A model generated the notes under the pieces. The model saw only the letters and a list, made by a program, of their open reading frames with translations. It did no database searches and was not told where the DNA came from. Shown in pieces: positions 27,036 through 35,501 of a stretch of DNA of 64,000 bases; the first letter of the stretch is position 1; every line of letters begins with the position of its first letter. The translations under genes were made by a program, and so were the position numbers. Origin of the DNA: Agathobaculum sp. NTUH-O15-33 (GTDB lineage Bacteria; Bacillota; Clostridia; Oscillospirales; Butyricicoccaceae); assembly GCF_033193315.1 (NCBI RefSeq), contig NZ_CP136187.1, forward strand, positions 2,631,501 through 2,695,500, given 5' to 3'.

Positions 27036-27068
27036 ACGCCCCCACGAAATTCGTGGGGGCGTTTTTTT
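27036..27068 (+). terminator. pfp terminator
   Basis: The stem ACGCCCCCACGA/TCGTGGGGGCGT with a three-base loop is followed by seven Ts. Confidence 0.92.
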
Positions 27069-27142
27069 GAAAAAAATTCTTTTTTATGCGGCAAAAACGG
27101 GCGCTGCACCGTCAATTCATTAGGAAGGGATGTGAAGGACTA

Positions 27143-27658
27143 ATGGCAGAGGACCGATCGCTGCGGCCGGATCCCGAAATGATCCCCCAGCTGCTTGATA
27201 CGTACGGCGATCGGCTGCTGCGCCTGTGCACGCTCTATCTGCGGGATATCCATCTCGCGGAGGACGCGTTGCAAGATACCATGCTGCGCGCTTGGCGCGC
27301 GCGTGATACCTTCCGCGGCGACAGTGGCGCCGCGACCTGGATCACCCATATCGCGGTCAACGTATGCAGGGATTATCTGCGCTCGCCTTGGAAGCGCAGG
27401 CGCGCCCCGGCCGAGGAGCTGGATACGTTATTCGCCCCGGCGGACGATCCACAAGTAGACGATACCCTGCCGCATGCCGTCATGAGTCTTTCCCGTCCCC
27501 TCCGCGAAGTCGTCATCCTGTACTACTATCAAGAGCTGAAGGCGAGGGAGATCGCCGATATGCTTCACCTGCCCATTTCCACTGTTACCGCGCGTCTCTC
27601 CCGCGCGCGGGAGCAACTGCGGCACACACTGAAAGGGTGGTACTACGATGAAGAATAA
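27143..27658 (+). CDS. ECF-type RNA polymerase sigma factor
   Basis: The 171-residue protein has only regions 2 and 4. Region 2 shows LYLRDIHLAEDALQDTMLRA and TWITHIAVNVCRDYLR; region 4 shows LREVVILYYYQELKAREIAD and LPISTVTARLSRAREQLR. These are the core-binding/-10 and -35 recognition modules of ECF sigma factors. The start at 27143 follows GAAGGGATGTGAAGGAC. It overlaps the next gene, a membrane protein with a cytoplasmic head, by 11 bp, the usual arrangement of a sigma with its anti-sigma. Confidence 0.92.
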   Translation: MAEDRSLRPDPEMIPQLLDTYGDRLLRLCTLYLRDIHLAEDALQDTMLRAWRARDTFRGDSGAATWITHIAVNVCRDYLRSPWKRRRAPAEELDTLFAPADDPQVDDTLPHAVMSLSRPLREVVILYYYQELKAREIADMLHLPISTVTARLSRAREQLRHTLKGWYYDEE

Positions 27659-28973
27659 CCACCGGAACATGAGGAGTGATCTTGACATGACCATGGCTAA
27701 TATAACGCTAACCTCCGCCAAACGCGATGCGATCTTACGCGGTCTGGAAGCCAAACGACGCCCCATCCACTGGACTGCCGGTAAGATTCTGCTGGCGGCG
27801 GTTCTGGCCGCCGTGCTGACGGTCTCGGCCTTTGCCGCCGTCAGCCCCATGATACGAGAAGCGCTCGCCAATGCACTTGGCAGCTTCATCGCGCAAAGCC
27901 AGCCGATCACCGGCGTCGCCGTTGAGCAGGACGGGATCGAGATCCGTGTGGTCTCCGCGCTGTCGGACAGCGGCATGACGCGGATCTACTGTGAGGTGCA
28001 GGACAAAACCGGCGACCGACTAGGCCCCAACATGCAAATCGGCGCCATGATCGAAGGTCTGCCGTGGGAACCCGACAGCACCATGATCGGTACCACCCTT
28101 ATCGCGTATGACAAGGAAACGCGTACCGCGCTGGTTGAACTGCGCGGTTCAGGCGGCTCAAGCGAGAATGATTTCCCTGCAACAATAAAATTTAAAGCAT
28201 TTAAGCCCATTGAGGATCTCAAGGATTCTTCCGTCCGTGTCCCCATCGAAGCGGTTACGGAAAAGACGCTCACCACGATGCTGACAGAAGACGGCAAGAC
28301 CGTGCTACAGCCCAATCAAACGGAATTGAAGCTTGAAAAGACAGAGCAACTTCGTTTTTCTTCCGTCGGCTTTGGCAGCGACAACCGCCTGCATGTGCAA
28401 GTGGCCTTTATGGGCGCCGCCAACCGGAATGATAGCTATGTGCTCACGAACGCGCGCAGCCGATCGGGCCGTGAGGATATGCTATACAACGAGGATGCCG
28501 ATTTCATTTCTTTCTGTCAGGACGGAATCTGGTATGAAGATATGGCTTTTCATGTTACTCCCAGTGATTTAGAGGACCTTGTCTTTGACGATTTATATGG
28601 TAGCCTTTATGTGAAACCTGCGTTAGAGGGCGAATGGAACGTCGATGTTACAATCGAGCGCACGCCAACGCTGACCTATGAAACCAATGTTCAGGTAGGC
28701 GGCGCGCTCGTCAAAAAGGTGAACCTCTCTGCGATCTCGGTATTTGTTATTTCGGACAGTGAACGCACCGTGCTCGGCCACCGCCCCACCTACGCCATGC
28801 TGCGCGACGGCACCAAGCTAATCCTGACGAGCAACTGTGTAAGCAGCATGTGGGCGCTTGATACAGAAACCAACCAAGGCCATGCCTACGACCAATGGAC
28901 GTTCAACGAACCGCTTGATCCAGCAGAGGTCGTATCCATGAACTTTGACGGCGTGACCGTGCCGCTGCAATAG
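27648..28973 (+). CDS. Putative anti-sigma factor / DUF4179-like membrane protein
   Basis: The 441-residue protein has a 45-residue cytoplasmic head, one membrane helix (ILLAAVLAAVLTVSAFAAV, about 47-65) and a large extracytoplasmic part with beta-rich segments such as GIEIRVVSALSDSGMTRIYC. The architecture and overlap with the ECF sigma gene fit a transmembrane anti-sigma that senses an envelope signal. No zinc ZAS cysteines are visible in the head, so the sigma-binding mode is unclear. Confidence 0.75.
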   Translation: MKNNHRNMRSDLDMTMANITLTSAKRDAILRGLEAKRRPIHWTAGKILLAAVLAAVLTVSAFAAVSPMIREALANALGSFIAQSQPITGVAVEQDGIEIRVVSALSDSGMTRIYCEVQDKTGDRLGPNMQIGAMIEGLPWEPDSTMIGTTLIAYDKETRTALVELRGSGGSSENDFPATIKFKAFKPIEDLKDSSVRVPIEAVTEKTLTTMLTEDGKTVLQPNQTELKLEKTEQLRFSSVGFGSDNRLHVQVAFMGAANRNDSYVLTNARSRSGREDMLYNEDADFISFCQDGIWYEDMAFHVTPSDLEDLVFDDLYGSLYVKPALEGEWNVDVTIERTPTLTYETNVQVGGALVKKVNLSAISVFVISDSERTVLGHRPTYAMLRDGTKLILTSNCVSSMWALDTETNQGHAYDQWTFNEPLDPAEVVSMNFDGVTVPLQ

Positions 28974-28980
28974 CAGCAGT

Positions 28981-29021
28981 TCCCCTTTCTCAGCCTGACG
29001 GCAACGAGAAAGGGGATTTTT
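28981..29021 (+). terminator. Terminator after sigma/anti-sigma operon
   Basis: An 11-bp stem (TCCCCTTTCTC with its complement) is followed by TTTTTC. Confidence 0.88.
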
Positions 29022-29032
29022 CTTTATCCATC

Positions 29033-29061
29033 TTGCCAGAACATTTGTTCGGTGTTATAAT
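29033..29061 (+). promoter_or_regulatory. rarA promoter
   Basis: TTGCCA (29033-29038) and TATAAT (29056-29061) have a 17-bp spacer, 29 bp before the rarA start. Confidence 0.75.
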
Positions 29062-29090
29062 ACAGATAAAACAGAAATGGTGGTGAAAGG

Positions 29091-30413
29091 ATGGAACAGC
29101 AGACCCTGTTCGGCGGCGATGCGACAAGGCCCTTGGCCGACCGGCTGCGCCCGCAAACGCTGGACGATTTTTTTGGCCAAACGCATTTGCTTGGCGAAGG
29201 CAAGGTTCTGCGGCGGCTGATCGAAAACGATCAGGTATCCTCCATGATCTTCTGGGGCCCGCCCGGCGTTGGTAAAACGACGCTCGCCCGCATTATCGCA
29301 AACCGCACCAAGTCCTCTTTTATCGATTTTTCCGCTGTTACCAGCGGCATCAAGGAGATACGCGAGGTCATGAAGAGTGCGGAGGACAACCGCCGTTTTG
29401 GCGAGCGTACCATTGTATTTGTCGACGAGATACACCGTTTCAATAAAGCCCAGCAGGACGCCTTCCTCCCCTTTGTGGAAAAGGGCAGCATCATCCTGAT
29501 CGGCGCGACGACTGAAAACCCTTCGTTCGAGGTAAACGGCGCGCTATTATCCCGCTGCAAGGTGTTTGTGCTGCAATCGCTCTCCGCGGACGAGCTGACC
29601 GGTCTGCTTCGCCGCGCGTTGACGAGCAAGCGCGGCTTTGGCGGCCAGCAGATCCACTTGGAGGACGACATGCTCGGCATGATCGCCGCCTTCGCGAACG
29701 GCGACGCGCGCACCGCGCTCTCCACCCTTGAAATGGTCGTTTTAAACGGCGATACGGAGGGCGGCGTGGTCACCGTGCGCCCAGAAACGCTGGAACAGTG
29801 CATTTCCAAAAAATCGCTTTTATATGATAAAAACGGTGAGGAGCACTATAACATCATCTCCGCGCTGCACAAGTCCATGCGCAACTCCGATCCGGACGCC
29901 GCCGTTTACTGGCTTGCCCGCATGCTGGAAGCCGGAGAAGACCCGCTGTACGTCGCCCGCCGCGTCGTCCGCTTTGCAAGCGAGGATGTCGGCATGGCCG
30001 ATTCGCGCGGGTTGGAGGTCGCCGTTGCCGCCTATCAGGCGTGCCACTTCATCGGCATGCCGGAATGCACCGTGCATTTAGCGCACGCGGTCACGTATTT
30101 ATCGCTCGCGCCTAAGTCGAACGCCCTCTATATGGCTTACGAAAGCGCGAAGAAAGATGCGCTGCAACAGCTTGCCGAGCCGGTCCCCCTTGTCATCCGC
30201 AACGCGCCCACGAGGCTGATGAAGGAACTGCACTACGGCGCGGGCTACCAATACGCGCACGATACCGAGGAAAAGCTGACCAACATGCAATGCCTGCCCG
30301 ATTCGCTGGAGGGCCGCACCTACTACCGCCCCACCGATCAGGGCTCCGAAGCCAAGTACAAACAGCGTTTGGAACAGATTAAAGCATGGAAAAAAGCGCA
30401 CCGCGATAAATAG
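29091..30413 (+). CDS. rarA: Replication-associated recombination protein A (RarA/MgsA AAA+ ATPase)
   Basis: The 440-residue clamp-loader-like ATPase has Walker A GPPGVGKT (56-63), Walker B IVFVDEIHRFN, sensor LIGATTENPSFEVN and the C-terminal tetramerisation/MgsA domain with YDKNGEEHYNIISALHKS and APKSNALYMAYE. The family acts at stalled replication forks with SSB and RecA-type functions. GGTGAAAGG precedes the ATG. It is a single-gene transcript with its own promoter and terminator. Confidence 0.96.
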   Translation: MEQQTLFGGDATRPLADRLRPQTLDDFFGQTHLLGEGKVLRRLIENDQVSSMIFWGPPGVGKTTLARIIANRTKSSFIDFSAVTSGIKEIREVMKSAEDNRRFGERTIVFVDEIHRFNKAQQDAFLPFVEKGSIILIGATTENPSFEVNGALLSRCKVFVLQSLSADELTGLLRRALTSKRGFGGQQIHLEDDMLGMIAAFANGDARTALSTLEMVVLNGDTEGGVVTVRPETLEQCISKKSLLYDKNGEEHYNIISALHKSMRNSDPDAAVYWLARMLEAGEDPLYVARRVVRFASEDVGMADSRGLEVAVAAYQACHFIGMPECTVHLAHAVTYLSLAPKSNALYMAYESAKKDALQQLAEPVPLVIRNAPTRLMKELHYGAGYQYAHDTEEKLTNMQCLPDSLEGRTYYRPTDQGSEAKYKQRLEQIKAWKKAHRDK

Positions 30414-30423
30414 CATATTTATC

Positions 30424-30462
30424 AAAAACCGGCCGTTATTTTTGGATAATCGGCCGGTTTTT
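30424..30462 (+). terminator. rarA terminator
   Basis: The stem AAAAACCGGCCG/CGGCCGGTTTTT flanks a 15-base loop and ends in T5. Confidence 0.88.
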
Positions 30463-30561
30463 CCTGCGTGTTTGTTGTTTTTTTCACGATTTATTTGCTT
30501 TTAACCACAGAACAGTATATCATGATAGTAATATTTTAATATTCAATAGGAGGTGAGCGGC

Positions 30562-31824
30562 ATGTTATCTGCACTTTATGAACCTTTGACAGAAAATACT
30601 TCTGTCCTGATCGCACTCAGCCTGATCCTTTTTTCAGGCTTTCTTCTCACACGCCTGACCAAGCGGCTGCATCTGCCCAATGTAAGCGGCTTTATTCTGG
30701 CCGGTATGATCATCGGCCCGCATGCGCTCGGCCTCGTGCCCCATCAAATCGTCGACCGTATGGGCTTTGTCAGCGATATTGCTTTGGCCTTTATCGCCTT
30801 TGGCGTGGGCAAGTTTTTCCGTAAGAAAACGCTGAAAAAGACCGGCTGGGGCGTTATCGTCATTACTGTGATGGAATCGTTGCTGGCAGGCGTGCTCATT
30901 TCGTTGGCAATGTACTTCATTTTCGGCCTGCCCAGCGCTTTTTCCCTGCTGCTCGGCGCGATCGCGACCGCCACCGCGCCCGCCAGCACGATGATGACCA
31001 TCAACCAATACCACGCGAAGGGCGAATTTGTCGATACGTTGCTGCAAGTGGCCGCGCTGGACGATGTTGTTTGCCTGCTGGCCTTTAGCGTTGCTTCCGC
31101 GCTTGTCAACAGCCACGATACCGGCGTAACGGCGGTACTCGATATTGTTTTACCCATTGTTTACAACCTGCTCGCCATCTGCCTCGGTTTTGTTTGCGGC
31201 TGGCTGCTCGCGCGGCTGCTTCGCCCGACGACCCGCTCGCGCGATAACCGGCTCATTTTGGTGGTGGCCATGCTGCTCGGTCTTTCCGGCCTGTGCGCGC
31301 TGGTCGATATCTCTCCCCTGCTCTCCTGCATGGTGTTTGGTGCATCCTACATCAACCTAACGCGCGACAAGGCGCTGTTCCACCAACTGAACGGCTTCAC
31401 GCCGCCTGTGATGAGTATTTTCTTCATCGTGTCCGGTATGAATCTGGACATTCGCCTGCTTGGCACGGTGGGCATCATCGGCGTTTCCTATTTCTTCATC
31501 CGTATTCTGGGCAAATACGGCGGCGCTTATCTAGGTGCGCGAGCAACGCACGCCCCGCCGGAGATCCGCAAATACCTCGGTCTTGCCCTGATCCCGCAGG
31601 CGGGCGTTGCGATCGGCCTTGCGTTTCTCGGCCAGCGGCTGTTGCCACCCGCCATCGGCAACATGCTGCTGACGATCATTCTAGCCTCGTCCGTGCTATA
31701 CGAACTGATCGGCCCGGCCTGCGCCAAGCTGGCGCTCACCCTCTCCGGCGCGATCCCCAAGGAGCATCTGAAAAACCCGCCCCCCCATTCGCCGGACGAA
31801 ACAGACGACGAAGACCTGCCATAA
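30562..31824 (+). CDS. Cation:proton antiporter (CPA2 / Kef-type)
   Basis: The 420-residue protein has about 12 membrane helices. Family blocks include the N-terminal LPNVSGFILAGMIIGPHALG, SDIALAFIAFGVG, AIATATAPASTMM and the core VAALDDVVCLLAFS, whose paired Asp is the ion-binding centre of CPA antiporters. The C-terminus is a short acidic tail with no RCK/TrkA-N domain, unlike KefB/C. Na+ or K+ specificity cannot be read. AGGAGGTGAGC supports the ATG at 30562 over a GTG at 30553. Confidence 0.9.
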   Translation: MLSALYEPLTENTSVLIALSLILFSGFLLTRLTKRLHLPNVSGFILAGMIIGPHALGLVPHQIVDRMGFVSDIALAFIAFGVGKFFRKKTLKKTGWGVIVITVMESLLAGVLISLAMYFIFGLPSAFSLLLGAIATATAPASTMMTINQYHAKGEFVDTLLQVAALDDVVCLLAFSVASALVNSHDTGVTAVLDIVLPIVYNLLAICLGFVCGWLLARLLRPTTRSRDNRLILVVAMLLGLSGLCALVDISPLLSCMVFGASYINLTRDKALFHQLNGFTPPVMSIFFIVSGMNLDIRLLGTVGIIGVSYFFIRILGKYGGAYLGARATHAPPEIRKYLGLALIPQAGVAIGLAFLGQRLLPPAIGNMLLTIILASSVLYELIGPACAKLALTLSGAIPKEHLKNPPPHSPDETDDEDLP

Positions 31825-31837
31825 CGTCGGTACAGCT

Positions 31838-31882
31838 CATGCAAAAAGCTCCTCCTTTTTTCAAGGCGGAGCTTTTTGCATG
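31838..31882. terminator. Bidirectional terminator
   Basis: A 15-bp perfect stem (CATGCAAAAAGCTCC with its complement) sits after the antiporter gene. Its interior T and A runs can act in both directions. Confidence 0.7.
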
Positions 31883-31969
31883 AAGAGAATGAAAGGTCTA
31901 TCATAGCGACAGATATAGCACTTTCATCTTTGACGGAGAAGTCAGTAAGGCAATAAGGCGATCCATTTA

Positions 31970-32479
31970 TCATTCATTTCCTTCGCTGCGCAGCTCTTCC
32001 TTTTCTATGTCTTCAACACAAAGGTACTCCAAAAGCGCATATGTGACCGGAAAGATAACAATGAAAATATAAAATAATGTATATGTTACAGCCGATACAA
32101 GCATGCTACCGTATCTTCCAAAGATATGAAACCAACCCAAGTCAAACTTGATGCGATAGATATCTATTATATAGACGCATAAAAGAAAAACTAAAACGGC
32201 CAAAAAACGGACCGCCAGCCTGAAAGCCCTCCCTTTAGGTTGTGGTCTTAATAACCGAAAATGAAAGCTTTTTCGATGTGTCAAAAAGCAATAGCCATAA
32301 GCGCAAACCGCAGGAATACAAATATAGAGTCCCATAAGCAGCCACCCTGTTATTTCAGCCGTGGAGTCCGGCAGAATGCGAATCACACATAGGAGCATTG
32401 CAAAAAACAGCACGCTGAATACAACGCACTGACCAATCGACCCCCAAAAATACCGCAAAAATCTTTTGACATTCCGCAT
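31970..32479 (-). CDS. Uncharacterised membrane protein of the BlaI/M56 locus
   Basis: I do not recognise this 169-residue protein. It begins with a basic stretch (MRNVKRFLRYFW) and has four or five hydrophobic segments, for example CVVFSVLFFAMLLCVIRIL, GLYICIPAVCAYGYCFL, FLAVLVFLLCVYIIDIY and YTLFYIFIVIFPVTYALL. The C-terminus is short and acidic. GGAAAGGAAAGTAGC favours the ATG at 32479; the open frame runs on to 32596. It lies downstream of a secreted-protein gene on the same strand, possibly in the same regulon. Confidence 0.6.
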   Translation of the reverse strand: MRNVKRFLRYFWGSIGQCVVFSVLFFAMLLCVIRILPDSTAEITGWLLMGLYICIPAVCAYGYCFLTHRKSFHFRLLRPQPKGRAFRLAVRFLAVLVFLLCVYIIDIYRIKFDLGWFHIFGRYGSMLVSAVTYTLFYIFIVIFPVTYALLEYLCVEDIEKEELRSEGNE

Positions 32480-32612
32480 GCTACTTTCCTTTCCCGCAAT
32501 TACGATAGAACACCTAGTTTTTTCGCGACTTGGTTCTCCACGTTCCAACAATATATTATAGGTTGAGCGGTCTCTGCTTTCTCTTTTGTAAGCCACAAGG
32601 GCGACAATTACC

Positions 32613-32640
32613 CCGCTCGCATCATAAAGAATGCGAGCGA
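32613..32640 (-). terminator. Hairpin after the 239-residue secreted protein gene
   Basis: A perfect nine-base stem (CGCTCGCAT/ATGCGAGCG) with an eight-base loop is present, but no clear T-run follows, so termination is uncertain. Confidence 0.45.
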
Positions 32641-32682
32641 GGTCATTGTTTCAGCAAGAAGTTCTTCTGATGTGCAACTAGA

Positions 32683-33402
32683 TTAGGTGGTAACTCTACT
32701 AAAAGCAGTCACTGTTAGTGTGCCAATATTCACAACATCAATACTTGCATCACATCGGAAAGTGAGACCCGTATAAGAGTTGTCATACAACGTTGAATCA
32801 TCTTCGCTGACTCTTACTCTGGATACATAGCCAATCCACCCCAAACCACCGACATGACTATTTCCATATTCAAGAACCCTGTTTTCAACCGCCATTCCTC
32901 CTGTTGACCATGATCCTCTGACAGAATGCAACTGATTATTATCACCCGGATTATCTATCCAGTAAACAAAAGACCACGCATGGACATCTCTTAAATACCA
33001 GTGTTCATAGTCCTCTTTAACAGTAGCGGCTGCAGCGGATACATACATATTAGCAATACCACCATCTTCGCAAACGATTTCTCCAAGCTTTTGAACAGTA
33101 GAGTTAACTTCTACTTCAACCGCATCCTGCCCACTTCTTGAAAACGGGATAAAGGTGGCATCAGCGCCTACACTTTCCCTAATAGAAATCGGAACAGAAG
33201 CATCAACAGCGTTGTTTAAAGCGGCTTCCTTCAAAACTTCATCATCTATAGACGCAATCAAAGCGTCAGCTTGAAGCTGAACAGATGAAGTTGCGTGATT
33301 GACATTATCAACTGAGCTATCGCTTGCTGATGCATAAGGAACGCCCAAAAGCAGTGCTGCGCTAAGCACTAGTGCGGTAAAAGACCTTTTTGTTATGTAC
33401 AT
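32683..33402 (-). CDS. Secreted protein of unknown function (239 aa)
   Basis: A cleavable signal peptide is clear (SFTALVLSAALLLGVPYASA, cut near residue 26). The mature part has an Ala/Asp-rich helical first half, then an aromatic second half (YEHWYLRDVHAWSFVYWID, GGLGWIGYVSRVRVSEDD) that looks beta-rich. There is no lipobox, sorting signal or SLH domain. AAAGGAGCTTTATA precedes the ATG. I recognise no family. It belongs to the BlaI/M56 locus by position and strand but has its own 248-bp upstream region. Confidence 0.65.
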   Translation of the reverse strand: MYITKRSFTALVLSAALLLGVPYASASDSSVDNVNHATSSVQLQADALIASIDDEVLKEAALNNAVDASVPISIRESVGADATFIPFSRSGQDAVEVEVNSTVQKLGEIVCEDGGIANMYVSAAAATVKEDYEHWYLRDVHAWSFVYWIDNPGDNNQLHSVRGSWSTGGMAVENRVLEYGNSHVGGLGWIGYVSRVRVSEDDSTLYDNSYTGLTFRCDASIDVVNIGTLTVTAFSRVTT

Positions 33403-33466
33403 TATAAAGCTCCTTTCAAGCTGTTGTCATGATAGCCTGTGTAAAAGCTACTCAAAGTTAAATGAA

Positions 33467-33485
33467 GATATAAAAATTTTATATC
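33467..33485. promoter_or_regulatory. Perfect palindrome GATATAAAA-A-TTTTATATC
   Basis: A 9+1+9 palindrome sits between the secreted-protein gene (minus) and the small-RNA promoter (plus), 13 bp ahead of the latter's -35. It could be an operator or an AT-rich UP-like element. Confidence 0.4.
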
Positions 33486-33498
33486 CATTCGCGTCCGA

Positions 33499-33526
33499 TT
33501 GACTTTGCATACTTATCTGCTATAAT
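33499..33526 (+). promoter_or_regulatory. Strong promoter for candidate small RNA
   Basis: TTGACT (33499-33504) and a perfect TATAAT (33521-33526) are separated by 16 bp, immediately ahead of a structured 68-base region that ends in an intrinsic terminator. Confidence 0.7.
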
Positions 33527-33532
33527 AGCATT

Positions 33533-33600
33533 ATCCACACAAATCCGAGTTGCCGCTCTGCGGCAAGGTGTCCAGCCTTTCGGTTTTATGTGGATTTTTT
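33533..33600 (+). ncRNA. Candidate structured small RNA (about 68 nt)
   Basis: Bases 33533-33548 pair with 33580-33595 in a 16-position stem with two mismatches (ATCCACA with TGTGGAT, CCGA with TCGG). Inside is a perfect GTTGCCGC-type hairpin (TTGCCGC, loop TCT, GCGGCAA) and a single-stranded GGTGTCCAGCC segment. Six Ts follow the outer stem. A sigma-A promoter lies directly upstream and no plausible start codon or gene lies within or immediately after on this strand. I do not recognise a known RNA class. An alternative is simply a terminator for an undetected upstream transcript. Confidence 0.5.
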
Positions 33601-33650
33601 ATGTATTCATAAGCATCATCCTTTCTTTGGGAATACGGTGATATATACCG

Positions 33651-33899
33651 TTACAGATCGATCCATTCAGGATCAACCCAATAACCTCGCGTTTCATTCC
33701 AGCGTCTATATTGTTGTCTGCCTTCGTGGATTCTCGTTTTATAAACGATTACATCAGCGCGTAAAATGATCTCATTCACGGTAGTCAGATTTTCAAGGGC
33801 TGGCGTTTGTATGGGCTCAGCTGCATTCGCAAGTGTAAGCGAGCTTGCAATCAAAGCCACCGTGCTGATTGCATATATTATCTTTTTATTCATCTTCAT
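33651..33899 (-). CDS. Small secreted protein (82 aa) with C-terminal RRWN/WVDPxWID motif
   Basis: A signal peptide (MKMNKKIIYAISTVALIASS, cleavage after LANA) precedes a short linker and a C-terminal motif rich in Arg, Tyr and Trp: GRQQYRRWNETRGYWVDPEW. I recall similar tails in small uncharacterised Firmicutes exoproteins but know no function. Its ATG directly abuts the stop of the M56 peptidase gene (TGAATG), so the two are translationally linked. It may be a substrate, ligand or modulator of that sensor; that is inference. Confidence 0.75.
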   Translation of the reverse strand: MKMNKKIIYAISTVALIASSLTLANAAEPIQTPALENLTTVNEIILRADVIVYKTRIHEGRQQYRRWNETRGYWVDPEWIDL

Positions 33900-35048
33900 T
33901 CACTCCTTCAAAATTGAAAATCCAATATTTTTGTAAAATATAGCTTCGTTCTCCTCCAGACGGGTATATGGGGATTCTTTAATGTATAGCCAATACTCTC
34001 CATCTCCTTCTAATAGAATATAGGAAGTTGACGGGTCAAAATCTATCGTATTCTTCTCGGTGCTTCGAGGCGCTTCAAACTTCGGCTGCGGCAGAAAGAC
34101 ATACGAAGTCAGAAGCACCATAGTAGTGCTCAGCGCAAGAACAGTTTGCCGGAGCTTGCTGCTTTTTCCCGGTCTGAAGTTCATAACGGCTCTGAACCGT
34201 TCCTCAATTCCGGCTTGCTCCGCACACTGCAAAAGCGCTGTAGCGGTGTATGGGAGAGTATCATTGGATGCGGAAATCCTCTTTAAGCTGTCTATGATCG
34301 CTTGCAGATATGGCGCTTTTTCCCTTGCGCCCAAATGCGCAATTACCGTTAGGTCACATTTGATCTCCAGCGTTTGCTCCAGATCCTTTTTCAGCAAATA
34401 GACGAACGGATTCATCCAAAATATGATACAGAACAGCGAAGTCATAAATTTCACAACGGTATCTTTATTATTGAAGTGCATAAGCTCATGTAGCAAGATA
34501 TACCGCAGCTCCCGATCCGTGTATTCTTTTGGAGGCAGAATAATTCTTTTCTGAAAGATACCCAAACCGAACGGCACATCGATATTGGGACAAACCCAGA
34601 CAGAGATTTTTACCTGCTTGTGCACCGCTGTTTGCAGGCGCTCAAGTGTCTGCTGGATTTTTTCATCCGCCAAGGCGGCATACCGCGTCATTCCGCGTAT
34701 GGTCTTTTGGTATTGAAGCACATACCTGATGAGCAGAATGCAGCAAACCGCAACCCACAAGATCGACAGAATAGAAAGGTACGATATGGCAAGGCTTGTA
34801 CCTGCAAAAGCTTTCGTATGTAAAAAACGATAAACCGCCGGATAAATCTTTTCCGACTCGACGATTACGGATGGGGCAACCTCAACCGGGCAAAACATTC
34901 TCGCCGCGCTGAATAAATAGAGCAGGAACATATAAAACACACCAAAGCACCTTGATGATCTTTTTGCTTTTCGAAGCAAATAGGTTAGAACGATCAGCGC
35001 GCTGCTCCAAAGAATTGCGGATAAAAAGGAAAATATCGTAACCTGCAT
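33900..35048 (-). CDS. M56 family (BlaR1/MecR1-like) membrane metallopeptidase with short sensor domain
   Basis: The 382-residue protein has N-terminal membrane helices, a cytoplasmic zinc protease segment with HELMH (187-191) after DRELRYILL, and a last membrane helix (VLALSTTMVLLTSYVFL). In BlaR1 and MecR1 this is followed by a penicillin-binding domain of about 250 residues; here only about 70 extracellular residues follow, with YILLEGDGEYWLYI. It therefore cannot sense beta-lactams in the known way. It follows the BlaI-type repressor by 2 bp, and signalling probably ends in repressor cleavage. Confidence 0.9.
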   Translation of the reverse strand: MQVTIFSFLSAILWSSALIVLTYLLRKAKRSSRCFGVFYMFLLYLFSAARMFCPVEVAPSVIVESEKIYPAVYRFLHTKAFAGTSLAISYLSILSILWVAVCCILLIRYVLQYQKTIRGMTRYAALADEKIQQTLERLQTAVHKQVKISVWVCPNIDVPFGLGIFQKRIILPPKEYTDRELRYILLHELMHFNNKDTVVKFMTSLFCIIFWMNPFVYLLKKDLEQTLEIKCDLTVIAHLGAREKAPYLQAIIDSLKRISASNDTLPYTATALLQCAEQAGIEERFRAVMNFRPGKSSKLRQTVLALSTTMVLLTSYVFLPQPKFEAPRSTEKNTIDFDPSTSYILLEGDGEYWLYIKESPYTRLEENEAIFYKNIGFSILKE

Positions 35049-35050
35049 TT

Positions 35051-35476
35051 TTATTCTTCCTCTTTTAAAGCATCAACCATCTCCTGCAGTTTTTTGATTA
35101 ATTGCTCGTCGATCACATCCTTTTGGTCCGCTTCGCTTTTTTTCTTTTTAATCTGCTTTTTCTTCACGAACGCTACGGCGATGTCCGCCAGCGCCTTTGT
35201 GCTAAGGCCTTGTTGCTCTAAGAAAAAGGTTGCATAGTCTTCCCGCGAAACGATTGCTTTAAATTGCCTTACCAAACGCCCCCGGTGCTTTTCTGCGCCG
35301 CACATTTCAATAAACTTTTTCTCTTCTAATTCCCTGAGCATTTTGTGGATGTAGTTTCCGCTCCATGTCTTATCCTTCGCATATTGCAAAATATCTACGC
35401 TCGTGATCGGCGTGCCGATTTTCCAAAACACATTCATTAATTCCTCTTCCGACAGGGACAGTCTTTTTAATCCCAT
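35051..35476 (-). CDS. BlaI/MecI/CopY family transcriptional repressor
   Basis: The 141-residue winged-helix repressor has SLSEEELMNVFWKIGTPITS, WSGNYIHKMLRELEEKKFIE and a basic/helical C-terminal dimerisation region with KKKQIKKKKSEADQKD. Family members dimerise on TACA/TGTA- or GTTA/TAAC-type dyads and are cut by a partner M56 protease. The ATG at 35476 follows GGTGGAAGGTGATAAA. It is the first gene of the operon, and two palindromes in its promoter are likely its own operators. Confidence 0.92.
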   Translation of the reverse strand: MGLKRLSLSEEELMNVFWKIGTPITSVDILQYAKDKTWSGNYIHKMLRELEEKKFIEMCGAEKHRGRLVRQFKAIVSREDYATFFLEQQGLSTKALADIAVAFVKKKQIKKKKSEADQKDVIDEQLIKKLQEMVDALKEEE

Positions 35477-35501
35477 TTTATCACCTTCCACCAATCAATT
35501 A

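Noticed and set aside
33900..35048. Beta-lactam resistance locus
   Set aside because: The M56 protein lacks the penicillin-binding sensor and no beta-lactamase or PBP2a gene is present.
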